Origin: Pseudidiomarina aestuarii
GTDB taxonomy: Bacteria; Pseudomonadota; Gammaproteobacteria; Enterobacterales; Alteromonadaceae
Reading direction: 5' to 3'
Assembly (NCBI RefSeq): GCF_003987355.1
Contig: NZ_PIPR01000001.1
Span: 1,054,001-1,118,000 of the forward strand
Length of the DNA: 64,000 nucleotides
In this document: piece by piece, positions 19,274 to 27,484 of the stretch
How the letters are laid out: each line of letters begins with the position of its first letter
Position numbering within the stretch: position 1 is the stretch's first letter
Position numbers and translations under genes: made by a program
Notes under the pieces: model-generated
Database searches by the model: none
What the model was told of the DNA's origin: nothing
Seen by the model: the letters and a program-made list of their open reading frames with translations, nothing else

Positions 19274-20366
19274 TAACATTACCGTGAATATTGGTGAGAC
19301 TGCGATTGTTCGGTCGGTATCGTTGTTGCTGGAAGCCGGCGAAATTGGCTGCTTATTGGGCCCCAGTGGTTGCGGCAAAACAACATTGCTGCGTAGCATT
19401 GCTGGCTTTCAACCGCTGCGCCAAGGCACGATTACCATCGCGGGCAAGGTGATGTCCGCTGCACAAACACTTGTTGCTCCGGAATCACGCGGTATTGGCA
19501 TGGTGTTTCAAGATGTCGCATTGTTCCCTCACCTCACCGTCGCTGAAAATATCGCGTTCGGAATGCGCAAAGCGACCACCGCCGAAAAAAATCAGCGCGT
19601 CGATGAACTTCTCGTCCGTATTGGACTGCCGGGTTATCAAGCGCGCTACCCACACGAATTATCCGGTGGCCAACAACAGCGTATCGCTCTGGCACGTGCA
19701 TTAGCACCGCGCCCGAGCCTACTATTGCTGGATGAACCTTTTTCGAGTCTTGATGCCGAGCTCCGCGAAAAGCTCGCTGTTGAAGTACGCCAACTCCTCA
19801 AACAAGAGGGTATTACAGCGTTACTCGTCACGCATGATCAGCAAGAAGCTTTTGCGATGGCTGACAAAGCGGGTGTCATGTATCAAGGCGAGCTGTTGCA
19901 GTGGGAAACGCCTTACCAACTCTATCACCAACCGCGCCATCAGTTGGTCGCTGACTTCATTGGGCATGGGGTGTTATTGCAAGGTGTCGTGAATACCAGT
20001 GGTTCTCTCGCATCGCCACTGGGGATGCTCGAGCATTCGGCATTGCGTGACATTGTCGGGGGTACTCCGGTCAGCTTTTTAGTGCGCCCAGATGATATCG
20101 TTCCTGATGACAGTAGCCGTTTACGCGGTATCATCAAAGCGAGGGGGTTCCGTGGTGCGCACAACCTCTACAGCGTTGAGCTGAGTCCAGGTATCGAAAT
20201 CCTCACCCTAAGTCCATCCCATGAACAATTGCAGGTCGGTATGGAAATTGGTTTACGACCCGAATTTGATCACCTCGTTGTGTTTGCAGCTGACCATTGT
20301 GAGTTGCCCGGCTTTGAAACCGAGCCCCCAGTTGTAAGCCCCTTACCAGAAGCGCAATCGGCGTAG
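19254..20366 (+). CDS. Ferric iron ABC transporter ATP-binding protein
   Basis: 370 aa. Walker A GPSGCGKTTLLRS, Q-loop MVFQDVALFPHLT, signature LSGGQQQRIALARALA, Walker B LLLLDEPFSSLD and switch His in LLVTHDQQEAF are all present. A C-terminal TOBE-like regulatory domain begins near residue 240. The start is TTG at 19254, supported by AAGGAG at 19241-19246. It is translationally coupled to the permease. Its last 24 bases overlap the convergent zntB gene. Confidence 0.94.
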   Translation: MSQLQLNNITVNIGETAIVRSVSLLLEAGEIGCLLGPSGCGKTTLLRSIAGFQPLRQGTITIAGKVMSAAQTLVAPESRGIGMVFQDVALFPHLTVAENIAFGMRKATTAEKNQRVDELLVRIGLPGYQARYPHELSGGQQQRIALARALAPRPSLLLLDEPFSSLDAELREKLAVEVRQLLKQEGITALLVTHDQQEAFAMADKAGVMYQGELLQWETPYQLYHQPRHQLVADFIGHGVLLQGVVNTSGSLASPLGMLEHSALRDIVGGTPVSFLVRPDDIVPDDSSRLRGIIKARGFRGAHNLYSVELSPGIEILTLSPSHEQLQVGMEIGLRPEFDHLVVFAADHCELPGFETEPPVVSPLPEAQSA

Positions 20367-21320
20367 TAGTAGAAATTCGATAATACCGATCCCGAGCAGA
20401 ACGTAGACAAAAATCCAGAAAGCATTTCCGTCTTCCACTCCGGGCATGCCGCCAATATTGATCCCAAACAAGCCGGTTAAAAAACTGATCGGTAGAAAAA
20501 TACCTGCAATCATGGAGAGCCAATAGGTATTTCTATTCATTTTTTCAGCGACTTGTTGCTGTAAATGCTCTCGTAACATCCACACTTGTTCCAATAACAT
20601 GTCGAGCGATTCCAGTATCCGATGCGTCGAATCGCGCTCATTTTGCAACCACTGAATCAGCTCTGCATCAAACCATTTCGAACCGTCGGCGGCCATGCGC
20701 TCCAGCGCTGTTAATTGTGGCCGGAGAAAGCGCGTCAGCCGCAGCATGCGCCGATGCAGTTTGGTCAGCTGTGCCTGGCGACTGGAAGTCGTTCCTTCAT
20801 CGTCATCTTCGAGTGCCTCCATTTCTTCTTCAATCACATCGATGAACTCTTCGATTCGATTGTTCATTTCCTCTATCAACATTACTAGAAAATCATGGAG
20901 TGATTCTGGGCCTTGCTGTTCTTCCAAACGCTTTTGAACAATTCCAACCGACTTAATCGGGCGTTTACGAAAACTAAAAATGTTGCCGCCATAAAACAAC
21001 ACGCGCAAACTTAGCATATCCTCAGGTTCCGCACCTTCGGCTAAGTTAACAGTCCGTAAAATCAGCAAATAGCCCTCCCCCACTCGCTCGTAGCGCGGCC
21101 GCGTATCTTCCGCTATCACCGCGTCGATTAATGGCTCAGGTATGCCAGATGCAATCAACCATTGCTCTAAGTCGGCAATATCTCGTTGAAAGTGGAACCA
21201 ACTATTTTGCCGACCATGAAAATCTTGATGGATTGGTTCGGCTGGGTGCTGGGAAAAGTCCCACGCATCAATCATAAAACTCGGACGTTGACTGGGGTTT
21301 TGCTCTGAAATTGTTGTCAT
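20343..21320 (-). CDS. zntB: Zinc transporter ZntB (CorA family)
   Basis: 325 aa CorA/MIT-family transporter. A long cytoplasmic funnel with charged helices (IDVIEEEMEALEDDDEG) is followed by two C-terminal membrane helices, with the GIN pore motif in LTGLFGINIGGMPG. The ending LLLRRLRFW and the GMPG-type loop match ZntB better than CorA. The direction of Zn movement is debated in the family. Its end overlaps the ABC ATPase gene. Confidence 0.88.
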   Translation of the reverse strand: MTTISEQNPSQRPSFMIDAWDFSQHPAEPIHQDFHGRQNSWFHFQRDIADLEQWLIASGIPEPLIDAVIAEDTRPRYERVGEGYLLILRTVNLAEGAEPEDMLSLRVLFYGGNIFSFRKRPIKSVGIVQKRLEEQQGPESLHDFLVMLIEEMNNRIEEFIDVIEEEMEALEDDDEGTTSSRQAQLTKLHRRMLRLTRFLRPQLTALERMAADGSKWFDAELIQWLQNERDSTHRILESLDMLLEQVWMLREHLQQQVAEKMNRNTYWLSMIAGIFLPISFLTGLFGINIGGMPGVEDGNAFWIFVYVLLGIGIIEFLLLRRLRFW

Positions 21321-21378
21321 ATCACTCTAAACCTAAACGTTTTTTCGATAAATTCAGTGTAGTCGTATTCAATCTCAT

Positions 21379-21407
21379 TTCACAAGCGCGAACAGTCACC
21401 GTACAAT
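21379..21407 (+). promoter_or_regulatory. Promoter of the Ca/Na antiporter gene
   Basis: TTCACA (21379-21384), a 17-base spacer and TACAAT (21402-21407) make a good sigma-70 promoter 31 bases before the start codon at 21439. Confidence 0.6.
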
Positions 21408-21438
21408 AGGGCTCAGTTTTTAATTCACGGATTATTTT

Positions 21439-22410
21439 ATGTTGTTAGCTATTGGCGCCGTCGTTGTTGGTTTGATTATTTTAGTCTGGAGTGCAGATAA
21501 ATTTGTCGATGGTGCAGCCGCAACCGCTGGCCACTTGGGCATGCCCCCCTTACTGATTGGCATGGTTATTATTGGGTTTGGTACCTCTGCACCTGAACTC
21601 GTGGTTTCTGCCTTAGCATCATCACAGGGAAATCCAGGTCTTGCACTGGGTAACGCCTTTGGCTCCAACATCACGAACATCGCGCTCATTTTAGGTATTA
21701 CCGCAGTGCTCGCACCCATCGCAGTCAGTAGCCAAGTCCTCAAGCGTGAAATGCCGATTTTGTTACTTTTTACGCTGGGCGTTTTGATTCCTATTTGGGA
21801 TGGCAATATTACTTCGGCTGAAAGTTGGATGATGCTCGCTTTCTTCGCGAGTTATTTAGGCTGGAGCATCTATCAGGGCATGCGTGGCAAGGACGATACC
21901 CTAAGCGGTGAATTCGAAGCCGAACTTAAAGAACATGCGTTACCACTGAATAAAGCGATTTTTTGGCTGGTGTTAGGTTTGGTGCTGCTTATCATCAGCT
22001 CGCGCATGTTAGTTTGGGGCGCAGTCGACATCGCCACCGCGCTGGGTGTTAGTGACCTCGTCATCGGTTTAACCGTCGTTGCTATCGGTACCTCATTACC
22101 AGAACTGGCGTCAGCTATAGCTGCCGTGCGCAAGAATGAACATGACCTTGCCATTGGCAACGTCATTGGCTCGAACTTATTTAACACGCTCGCGGTTGTC
22201 GGTTTGGCTGGTGTCATTCACCCCATTAGTCTGGAACCTCTCGTTGTCAGTCGTGACTGGGTCGCCATGTTCATCCTGACCTTCCTACTGGCTGTATTCG
22301 CCTTCCGCGTGGGTCGTCCTAACCGTCTCAACCGCGTGCATGGTGTGATCTTTATTCTGTGTTATGTCAGTTATACCATTTACCTACTGAAAACAGGATT
22401 TGCCGTATGA
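21439..22410 (+). CDS. Calcium/sodium antiporter, YrbG type
   Basis: 323 aa CaCA-family exchanger with ten membrane helices in two inverted halves. Both alpha repeats are clear: GFGTSAPELVVSALAS...GNAFGSNITNIALILG, and AIGTSLPELASAIAAV...GNVIGSNLFNTLAVVG. It exchanges Ca2+ (or another cation) for Na+ or H+ across the inner membrane. Its TGA stop overlaps the ATG of the next gene, so the two are co-translated. Confidence 0.92.
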   Translation: MLLAIGAVVVGLIILVWSADKFVDGAAATAGHLGMPPLLIGMVIIGFGTSAPELVVSALASSQGNPGLALGNAFGSNITNIALILGITAVLAPIAVSSQVLKREMPILLLFTLGVLIPIWDGNITSAESWMMLAFFASYLGWSIYQGMRGKDDTLSGEFEAELKEHALPLNKAIFWLVLGLVLLIISSRMLVWGAVDIATALGVSDLVIGLTVVAIGTSLPELASAIAAVRKNEHDLAIGNVIGSNLFNTLAVVGLAGVIHPISLEPLVVSRDWVAMFILTFLLAVFAFRVGRPNRLNRVHGVIFILCYVSYTIYLLKTGFAV

Positions 22411-22841
22411 ACGAACAACAGCAGCAATTTGCCCAACGGTTAGGCTTCGCAGGCCTCGTCCCATTTTTGCTGCTGGCACTCGCCGGTCTGCTCGATGTTT
22501 ATGGCGCCACGGCCATTCAATGGTTCATTTATTACAGTGTCGCCATTATTAGCTTCCTCGCCGGCGTCCACTGGGGCCTGCAAATGGTCCAACCCAGTGC
22601 GGCGACAAACCGGCGATTAGGTTGGTGCATGGTGCCACCAGTACTAGCCTTCGCGGCGTTAGCAGCATCCGTTTGGTTGTCCTCGCTCGCCATACTCGCT
22701 TGGCTTGCGGTATTACATTTATTCTGGCTCAACTACGAACGTCGCCACCTCGCCGAACACGAGTGGTACCTAGCGATGCGCGGACAGTTAACCTTCACAG
22801 TAGTAGCACTACACATCATCCTGCTGATCATCTCCCTCTAA
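22407..22841 (+). CDS. DUF3429 membrane protein
   Basis: The start at ATG 22407 overlaps the stop of the antiporter gene (ATGA). It gives 144 aa with four to five membrane helices. FLAGVHWGLQM and FLWLNYERRHL are typical of the DUF3429 family, whose function is unknown. Coupling to a Ca/Na antiporter is a hint of a membrane-transport link only. Heptad element A3 begins just after the stop codon. Confidence 0.8.
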   Translation: MNEQQQQFAQRLGFAGLVPFLLLALAGLLDVYGATAIQWFIYYSVAIISFLAGVHWGLQMVQPSAATNRRLGWCMVPPVLAFAALAASVWLSSLAILAWLAVLHLFWLNYERRHLAEHEWYLAMRGQLTFTVVALHIILLIISL

Positions 22842-22844
22842 TAT

Positions 22845-22923
22845 AGCTACTGGCTATTGGCTACTGGCTACTAGAAAACAACGATCGTCGCCGTAGAGTA
22901 ACTAGTAACCAATAGCCAGTAAC
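22845..22923. repeat. Heptad-arm inverted element A3
   Basis: The left arm (22845-22874) has about four TAGCTAC/TGGCTAT units. The right arm (22896-22923) has four GTAACTA/GTAACCA-type units. The core begins with GAAAAC (22874-22879) and continues ACGATCGTCGCCGTAGA, a divergent form of the shared core. It begins 4 bases after the stop of the DUF3429 gene, between it and bfd. Confidence 0.88.
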
Positions 22924-22936
22924 GCTTTTTGCTTTT

Positions 22937-22955
22937 GTTATTGCGAATCATTCCT
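22937..22955. promoter_or_regulatory. Probable Fur box upstream of bfd
   Basis: GTTATTGCGAATCATTCCT matches the Fur consensus at 12 of 19 positions, including the core AATCATT. It lies about 40 bases before bfd. Bfd genes are classic Fur targets. Confidence 0.5.
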
Positions 22956-22996
22956 GTTTGCGTTATCATTTACTCCAGATTTCATTGGAGCATCCC

Positions 22997-23218
22997 ATGT
23001 ACGTATGTTTATGCAAAGGCGTCACAGATAAAACCATTCGCGCGGCAGTCGCAGATGGCGTGAGCTCTATGCGTGAATTGCGCCAGCAGTATGGCGTAGC
23101 AACCCAATGTGGATGCTGTACTAGCTGTGCCAAAGACGTTCTTAAAGAAGCTGTCAGCGAACGCAATGCACGCTTCAAGCAACAACCCCTCTTGCCAATG
23201 ACGGTGTGCTACACTTAA
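22997..23218 (+). CDS. bfd: Bacterioferritin-associated ferredoxin
   Basis: A 73 aa 2Fe-2S protein that binds bacterioferritin and passes in electrons to release stored iron. Start at ATG 22997 with GGAG upstream; a longer frame from 22958 lacks a signal. Cluster ligands are Cys4 and Cys6 (MYVCLCKGVTD) and the CGCCTSC group near residues 38-44. It is immediately followed by two bacterioferritin genes. Confidence 0.94.
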   Translation: MYVCLCKGVTDKTIRAAVADGVSSMRELRQQYGVATQCGCCTSCAKDVLKEAVSERNARFKQQPLLPMTVCYT

Positions 23219-23254
23219 GCTAGATCAATATCTAGTGACAGGAGTAGTACCCCG

Positions 23255-23728
23255 ATGAAAGGCGAACCACGCGTCCTGCAAGGGCTGAATAAAGTCCTTA
23301 CTCATAAACTCACCGCAATTAATCAATATTTTCTGCATGCCCGTATGTATAAAAACTGGGGCTTTGCTGCACTGAATAAAGCTGCCTACAAAGCATCTAT
23401 CGAAGAAATGAAACATGCCGATGATATTATCGAGCGGTTGTTGTTTTTAGGTGGTCTGCCCAACCTACAAGACTTAGGCAAGCTTTATATCGGTGAGGAT
23501 CCACAGGAGATGCTGCAACTCGACTGCAAAGTCCAGCTTGCTGATATTCAGGTCATCCGAAGTGTGATGGCGCAGTGTGAAGAAGCACAAGACTACGTGA
23601 GTCGAGATATGTTGAATGAAATTCTTGAGCAGCAAGAAGAATATTACGACTGGCTAGACACGCAACTCGGCCTGATAGAAAACCTGGGCGTTGCCACCTA
23701 CCTGCAAACCAAATTAGATTCGGAGTAG
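23255..23728 (+). CDS. Bacterioferritin subunit with haem ligand but degraded ferroxidase site
   Basis: 157 aa, closely like E. coli Bfr. The haem-binding Met52 is kept (EEMKHAD), as are Glu51 and His54. The other ferroxidase ligands are changed: Lys18 for Glu, Gln94 for Glu, Gln127 for Glu and Tyr130 for His. The subunit should therefore bind haem between dimers but oxidise iron poorly or not at all. This suggests it forms mixed shells with the next gene product, as described for two-subunit bacterioferritins. RBS: ACAGGAG about 10 bases before the ATG. Confidence 0.95.
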   Translation: MKGEPRVLQGLNKVLTHKLTAINQYFLHARMYKNWGFAALNKAAYKASIEEMKHADDIIERLLFLGGLPNLQDLGKLYIGEDPQEMLQLDCKVQLADIQVIRSVMAQCEEAQDYVSRDMLNEILEQQEEYYDWLDTQLGLIENLGVATYLQTKLDSE

Positions 23729-23732
23729 ACGA

Positions 23733-24206
23733 ATGAATTTAGATAAATCAGCCATTGTCGAACAACTCAATCGCCTGCTTGCTTTCGAGCTTACCTCTAT
23801 TGACCAATACACTTCGCACTCGCGTCAATATGAGGACATGGGGTTAAACAAGCTCTATGAGCGCATCAATCACGAAGTCGATGACGAGCGCGGTCACGCC
23901 GATCTGCTGATTCGGCGGATGCTGTTTTTAGGTGGTAAGCCAAACATGGATGGTCGTGAGCCACACAAAATTGGGCATCAGGTACCTGAAATGTTAAAGA
24001 ATGATCTCGAACTCGAATATGGTAATGCGCGTACCCTCCGTGAAGTCATTGGCTTTTGCGAAAAGACCGGTGATTACGTCACTCGCGATATGCTCATCGG
24101 TATTTTAAGAGATACCGAAGAAGACCATGCCTACTGGTTGCGTCAGCAACTTGAATTGATTGACCGCTTAGGTCTGGAGCTGTATCTACAAGCGCAAATG
24201 GGTTAA
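23733..24206 (+). CDS. Bacterioferritin subunit with ferroxidase site but no haem ligand
   Basis: 157 aa. Ferroxidase ligands are present: Glu19, Glu52, His55, Glu95, Glu129 and His132 by alignment with E. coli Bfr. The haem Met is replaced by Arg53 (DDERGHAD). This is the complement of the gene just upstream, 4 bases away, and points to a hetero-oligomeric iron store. Confidence 0.95.
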   Translation: MNLDKSAIVEQLNRLLAFELTSIDQYTSHSRQYEDMGLNKLYERINHEVDDERGHADLLIRRMLFLGGKPNMDGREPHKIGHQVPEMLKNDLELEYGNARTLREVIGFCEKTGDYVTRDMLIGILRDTEEDHAYWLRQQLELIDRLGLELYLQAQMG

Positions 24207-24212
24207 CAGCAC

Positions 24213-25196
24213 ATGGATACATTTCTACAGAGTGTAAGCGCAGCTTTTTCATGGCTCGATACCGAGCTATTTACAGTCGGCGAAACGGCAGTTACGTACT
24301 CGTCAGTCCTGACCTTTGTTCTCATTATTATTGTGGCTTATGTGGTTTCTCGCCTAGTCCAGAAAGCATTGAGCCGCATCGGTCATTTCCGTAATTCTGT
24401 ATCCGAATCGTCGCTGTATGCGCTTAATCGCATTACCCATTATGTGATTATGCTGATTGGTTTTTTGTTCGCGGTGGCATCCGTTGGTATTGATTTAACC
24501 AAGTTTGCCATTTTCGCCAGTGCACTCGGTGTCGGTATTGGTTTTGGCTTACAAACGTTAGTGAGTAACTTCAGTTCCGGTCTTATTTTACTCTTTGATA
24601 AGACCTTGAAGGTTGGTGACTTCGTCGAACTCGAGTCCGGTGTGACGGGGGAGGTCCGCGAAATTAATATTCGTAGCACGGTGATCACCACCAACGACAA
24701 TATCGATATCATTGTTCCAAACTCTGAGTTTGTTGCCGGCCGCGTGACCAACTGGACCATGCGTGACACGCTTCGTCGAATCAAAATTGACTTCGGTGTT
24801 GCCTATGGCTCCGATAAAGAGTTAGTTCGCAAAGCTGTGCTTGAGGCTGCAGACCGCGTGCCACACACGTTATCTGGGAATGAAAGCTATGGCCCACAAG
24901 TTTGGCTATCCGAATTCGGTGACAGTGCACTGAATTTCGAGCTTGTGGTCTGGTTAAAACCCGAGGCAGTGAAACGTCCCGGCGCCGTCAAAGCTGCATT
25001 TCTATGGGAAATTCATACTTCATTGGCAGAGTATGACATTGAAATTCCATTCCCACAGCGCGACCTGCACGTGAAGTCGTGGACCGCAGAAATGCCGAGT
25101 CAATTCGCGGTAAAAACAACCGAGAATAAGAAAAAAGGCGACACCAAGTCGAAGCCGAACAAACGTCCAGACAACGATGCCGCCGATGAGCTATAA
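24213..25196 (+). CDS. Mechanosensitive channel of the MscS family
   Basis: 327 aa. Three or so membrane helices (first near 25-45) lead to the pore-lining helix with FASALGVGIGFGLQTLVSNFSSGLILLFDKTLKVGDFVEL, a very typical MscS sequence. A beta domain and a C-terminal charged tail (ENKKKGDTKSKPNKRP) follow. It protects against osmotic downshock. It starts 6 bases after the second bacterioferritin gene and may be co-transcribed. Confidence 0.93.
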   Translation: MDTFLQSVSAAFSWLDTELFTVGETAVTYSSVLTFVLIIIVAYVVSRLVQKALSRIGHFRNSVSESSLYALNRITHYVIMLIGFLFAVASVGIDLTKFAIFASALGVGIGFGLQTLVSNFSSGLILLFDKTLKVGDFVELESGVTGEVREINIRSTVITTNDNIDIIVPNSEFVAGRVTNWTMRDTLRRIKIDFGVAYGSDKELVRKAVLEAADRVPHTLSGNESYGPQVWLSEFGDSALNFELVVWLKPEAVKRPGAVKAAFLWEIHTSLAEYDIEIPFPQRDLHVKSWTAEMPSQFAVKTTENKKKGDTKSKPNKRPDNDAADEL

Positions 25197-25212
25197 GCCC
25201 CGACTACCTAGT

Positions 25213-27099
25213 TTAGTGACCAACGAGGTGGCTCAAACGTTCACGTAATTCGTCAATACAACTCGGATCATCAATAGTCGATGGCACTACCACCTCGGTG
25301 CCATCGGCGAGTTGCCGCAACACTCGGCGCAAAATTTTACCTGAGCGCGTTTTCGGTAACCGCGGCACCATCAATACCTGCTTTAAACAAGCCACAGCTC
25401 CTATTTCGGAGCGCACCAGTTGCACCAAGCGTTCTTGTAACGCTTGGGCAGATACCTGCTCACCATCTTTGACGATCACCAGACCCAACGGCACTTGCCC
25501 TTTCAGTTCATCCTGAATGCCAATCACAGCACACTCAGCAACCGCCGAATCCATGGCTAATACCGCCTCCATTTCACCGGTAGACAGCCGATGACCAGCA
25601 ACATTGATCACATCATCTGTACGCCCCATGATAAAAACGTAACCATCATCATCTTTATAGCCGCCATCGCCCGTGCTGTAGTAGCCTGGAAATTCAGTCA
25701 AATATCCCGCAACAAAGCGTTCTTCATTACCCCAAATGGTCGTGAGACACCCCGGCGGTAACGGCAGTTTAATCGCCACAGCACCTTGTTCGTTATCAGC
25801 CACTTCAGAACCATCTGGCGCTAGAATGCGGATGTCATAACCGGGCACAGGTAGGGTTGCAGAGCCCGGCTTGATGGGGTAAGTGGCGACACCAACTGGA
25901 TTTGCACAAATGGGCCAACCACTCTCCGTTTGCCACCAGTGATCATAAACAGGCTTACCGGTAATTGCTTGAGTCCACTCCAATGTTGGCGGGTCGAGAC
26001 GTTCGCCCGCCATGTAGATCCGCTTCAAGCTACTTAAATCGTACTGAGCTAGCTTGTGACCTTGTGGGTCTTCTTTTTTAATCGCACGAAACGCGGTGGG
26101 AGCAGAGAACAACACATTGACTTGATAATCCGCACACACGCGCCAGAATGCGCCAGCATCAGGAGTTCTGACTGGCTTTCCTTCATACAATACCGACGTG
26201 GCACCGCTCAACAATGGCCCATAAACAATATAAGAATGCCCCACTACCCAGCCAACATCAGATGCAGTAAAGAGAACGTCGCTGGGTTGCACGCCATAAA
26301 CCAAATTCATGGAATAGTTGAGTGCAACGGCATAGCCGCCCGTATCACGCACAACGCCCTTCGGTTTGCCAGTGGTCCCCGAGGTGTACAATATATATAG
26401 TGGATCTGTCGCTTGCACGACGGTGCATTCAGCTGGCGTCACAGCACGCACCGCCTCAGCCCAATCGATATCACGCGGCTGTTGGAGTGTTGCGCTGCAT
26501 TGCTCACGCTGCCATACAATCACCTGTTGTGGCTGGTGCGTCGCTTTATCAATCGCTGCATCCACAAGGGGCTTGTATGGCAATACCTTGTCGACCTCAA
26601 TACCGCAGCTCGCCGTGATCAGTAACTTGGGCTGCGCATCATCAATTCGCACCGCCAGTTCATGCGGGGCAAAGCCCCCAAAAACCACGGAATGGACAGC
26701 ACCTAAACGCGCACATGCCAGCATCGCGATAGCTGCCTGCGGTATCATCGGCATGTAGATGACGACACGATCCCCCTTCTTCACATGCTGCTTTTTCAGG
26801 AGTCCCGCAAACTGCGCAACCTGATCCCGCAGTTCACGGTAGGTAAACACTTGCTTCGATTGCGTCACCGGTGAGTCATAAATTAAAGCAGCCTGCTCTC
26901 CACGACCATTATCAACATGATAATCAAGGGCCATAAAGGCTAAGTTGAGTTGTCCATCGGGATACCATGCAGCGGTGCCATTTGTCTTTAATTCATAACC
27001 CACTTGCGGCTCACGAAACCAATGCAAATCGCGCGCCTGCTTTAACCAAAACGCAGCAGCCTTCTGCAATGACGATTCGTACTCCCGCGGATAACTCAT
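25213..27099 (-). CDS. prpE: Propionate/acetate-CoA ligase, PrpE-like
   Basis: 628 aa, the same length as E. coli PrpE, starting at ATG 27099 with GGGGTAGG upstream; an in-frame start at 27207 would add 36 unlikely residues. Adenylation motifs are YTSGTTGKPKGVVRD, YDHWWQTESGWPI and TGDGGYKDDDGYVFIMGRTDDVIN, with the catalytic Lys in TRSGKILRRVLRQ. AVHSVVFGGFAPHELAVRID is PrpE-like. No prpBCD genes lie nearby, so its physiological acid could be propionate or another short-chain acid. Confidence 0.88.
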   Translation of the reverse strand: MSYPREYESSLQKAAAFWLKQARDLHWFREPQVGYELKTNGTAAWYPDGQLNLAFMALDYHVDNGRGEQAALIYDSPVTQSKQVFTYRELRDQVAQFAGLLKKQHVKKGDRVVIYMPMIPQAAIAMLACARLGAVHSVVFGGFAPHELAVRIDDAQPKLLITASCGIEVDKVLPYKPLVDAAIDKATHQPQQVIVWQREQCSATLQQPRDIDWAEAVRAVTPAECTVVQATDPLYILYTSGTTGKPKGVVRDTGGYAVALNYSMNLVYGVQPSDVLFTASDVGWVVGHSYIVYGPLLSGATSVLYEGKPVRTPDAGAFWRVCADYQVNVLFSAPTAFRAIKKEDPQGHKLAQYDLSSLKRIYMAGERLDPPTLEWTQAITGKPVYDHWWQTESGWPICANPVGVATYPIKPGSATLPVPGYDIRILAPDGSEVADNEQGAVAIKLPLPPGCLTTIWGNEERFVAGYLTEFPGYYSTGDGGYKDDDGYVFIMGRTDDVINVAGHRLSTGEMEAVLAMDSAVAECAVIGIQDELKGQVPLGLVIVKDGEQVSAQALQERLVQLVRSEIGAVACLKQVLMVPRLPKTRSGKILRRVLRQLADGTEVVVPSTIDDPSCIDELRERLSHLVGH

Positions 27100-27257
27100 G
27101 CCTACCCCAACTGTCCATGAATGCTCTGTTCTAAGAGTAACCCGAATCACTACATTTCCCATTCGACTTAGGTCGAAACCCCACAACTTTTCACTGCCAT
27201 TCATCACACTTCATGATTGACTTGTGCAACTGAATTACCTAACATTGCGCCCGCATT

Positions 27258-27348
27258 GGAGAGGTGTCCGAGTGGCTGAAGGAGCACGCCTGGAAAGTGT
27301 GTATACGTTAATAGCGTATCGAGGGTTCGAATCCCTCTCTCTCCGCCA
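27258..27348 (+). tRNA. tRNA-Ser (GGA)
   Basis: Complete class II tRNA with a long variable arm, anticodon GGA at 27292-27294, TTCGAAT in the T loop and encoded CCA. Nearly identical to E. coli tRNA-Ser(GGA). The acceptor stem is GGAGAGG against TCTCTCC. Confidence 0.97.
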
Positions 27349-27359
27349 AATACGAAAGG

Positions 27360-27381
27360 ACCGCCCTAGTGGCGGTTTTTT
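27360..27381 (+). terminator. Terminator of tRNA-Ser
   Basis: ACCGCC with GGCGGT around a five-base loop, followed by six T residues, 12 bases after the tRNA end. Confidence 0.9.
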
Positions 27382-27446
27382 AGTATTACCACCACCCATC
27401 GCCCCACACCCCACATTGAACGCGAATGCTATTCAGCGCGTACTGA

Positions 27447-27477
27447 CCTCGTTATAGTAAGAAAAATTCTAACGAGG
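27447..27477 (+). promoter_or_regulatory. Inverted repeat over the -10 and ribosome site of ggt
   Basis: CCTCGTTA (27447-27454) and TAACGAGG (27470-27477) are perfect 8-base arms around 15 bases. The right arm contains the GAGG ribosome site of ggt, and the left overlaps a TATAGT box (27453-27458). It could be an operator or, if transcription starts upstream, an RNA hairpin masking the ribosome site. Confidence 0.5.
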
Positions 27478-27484
27478 ACATGCT

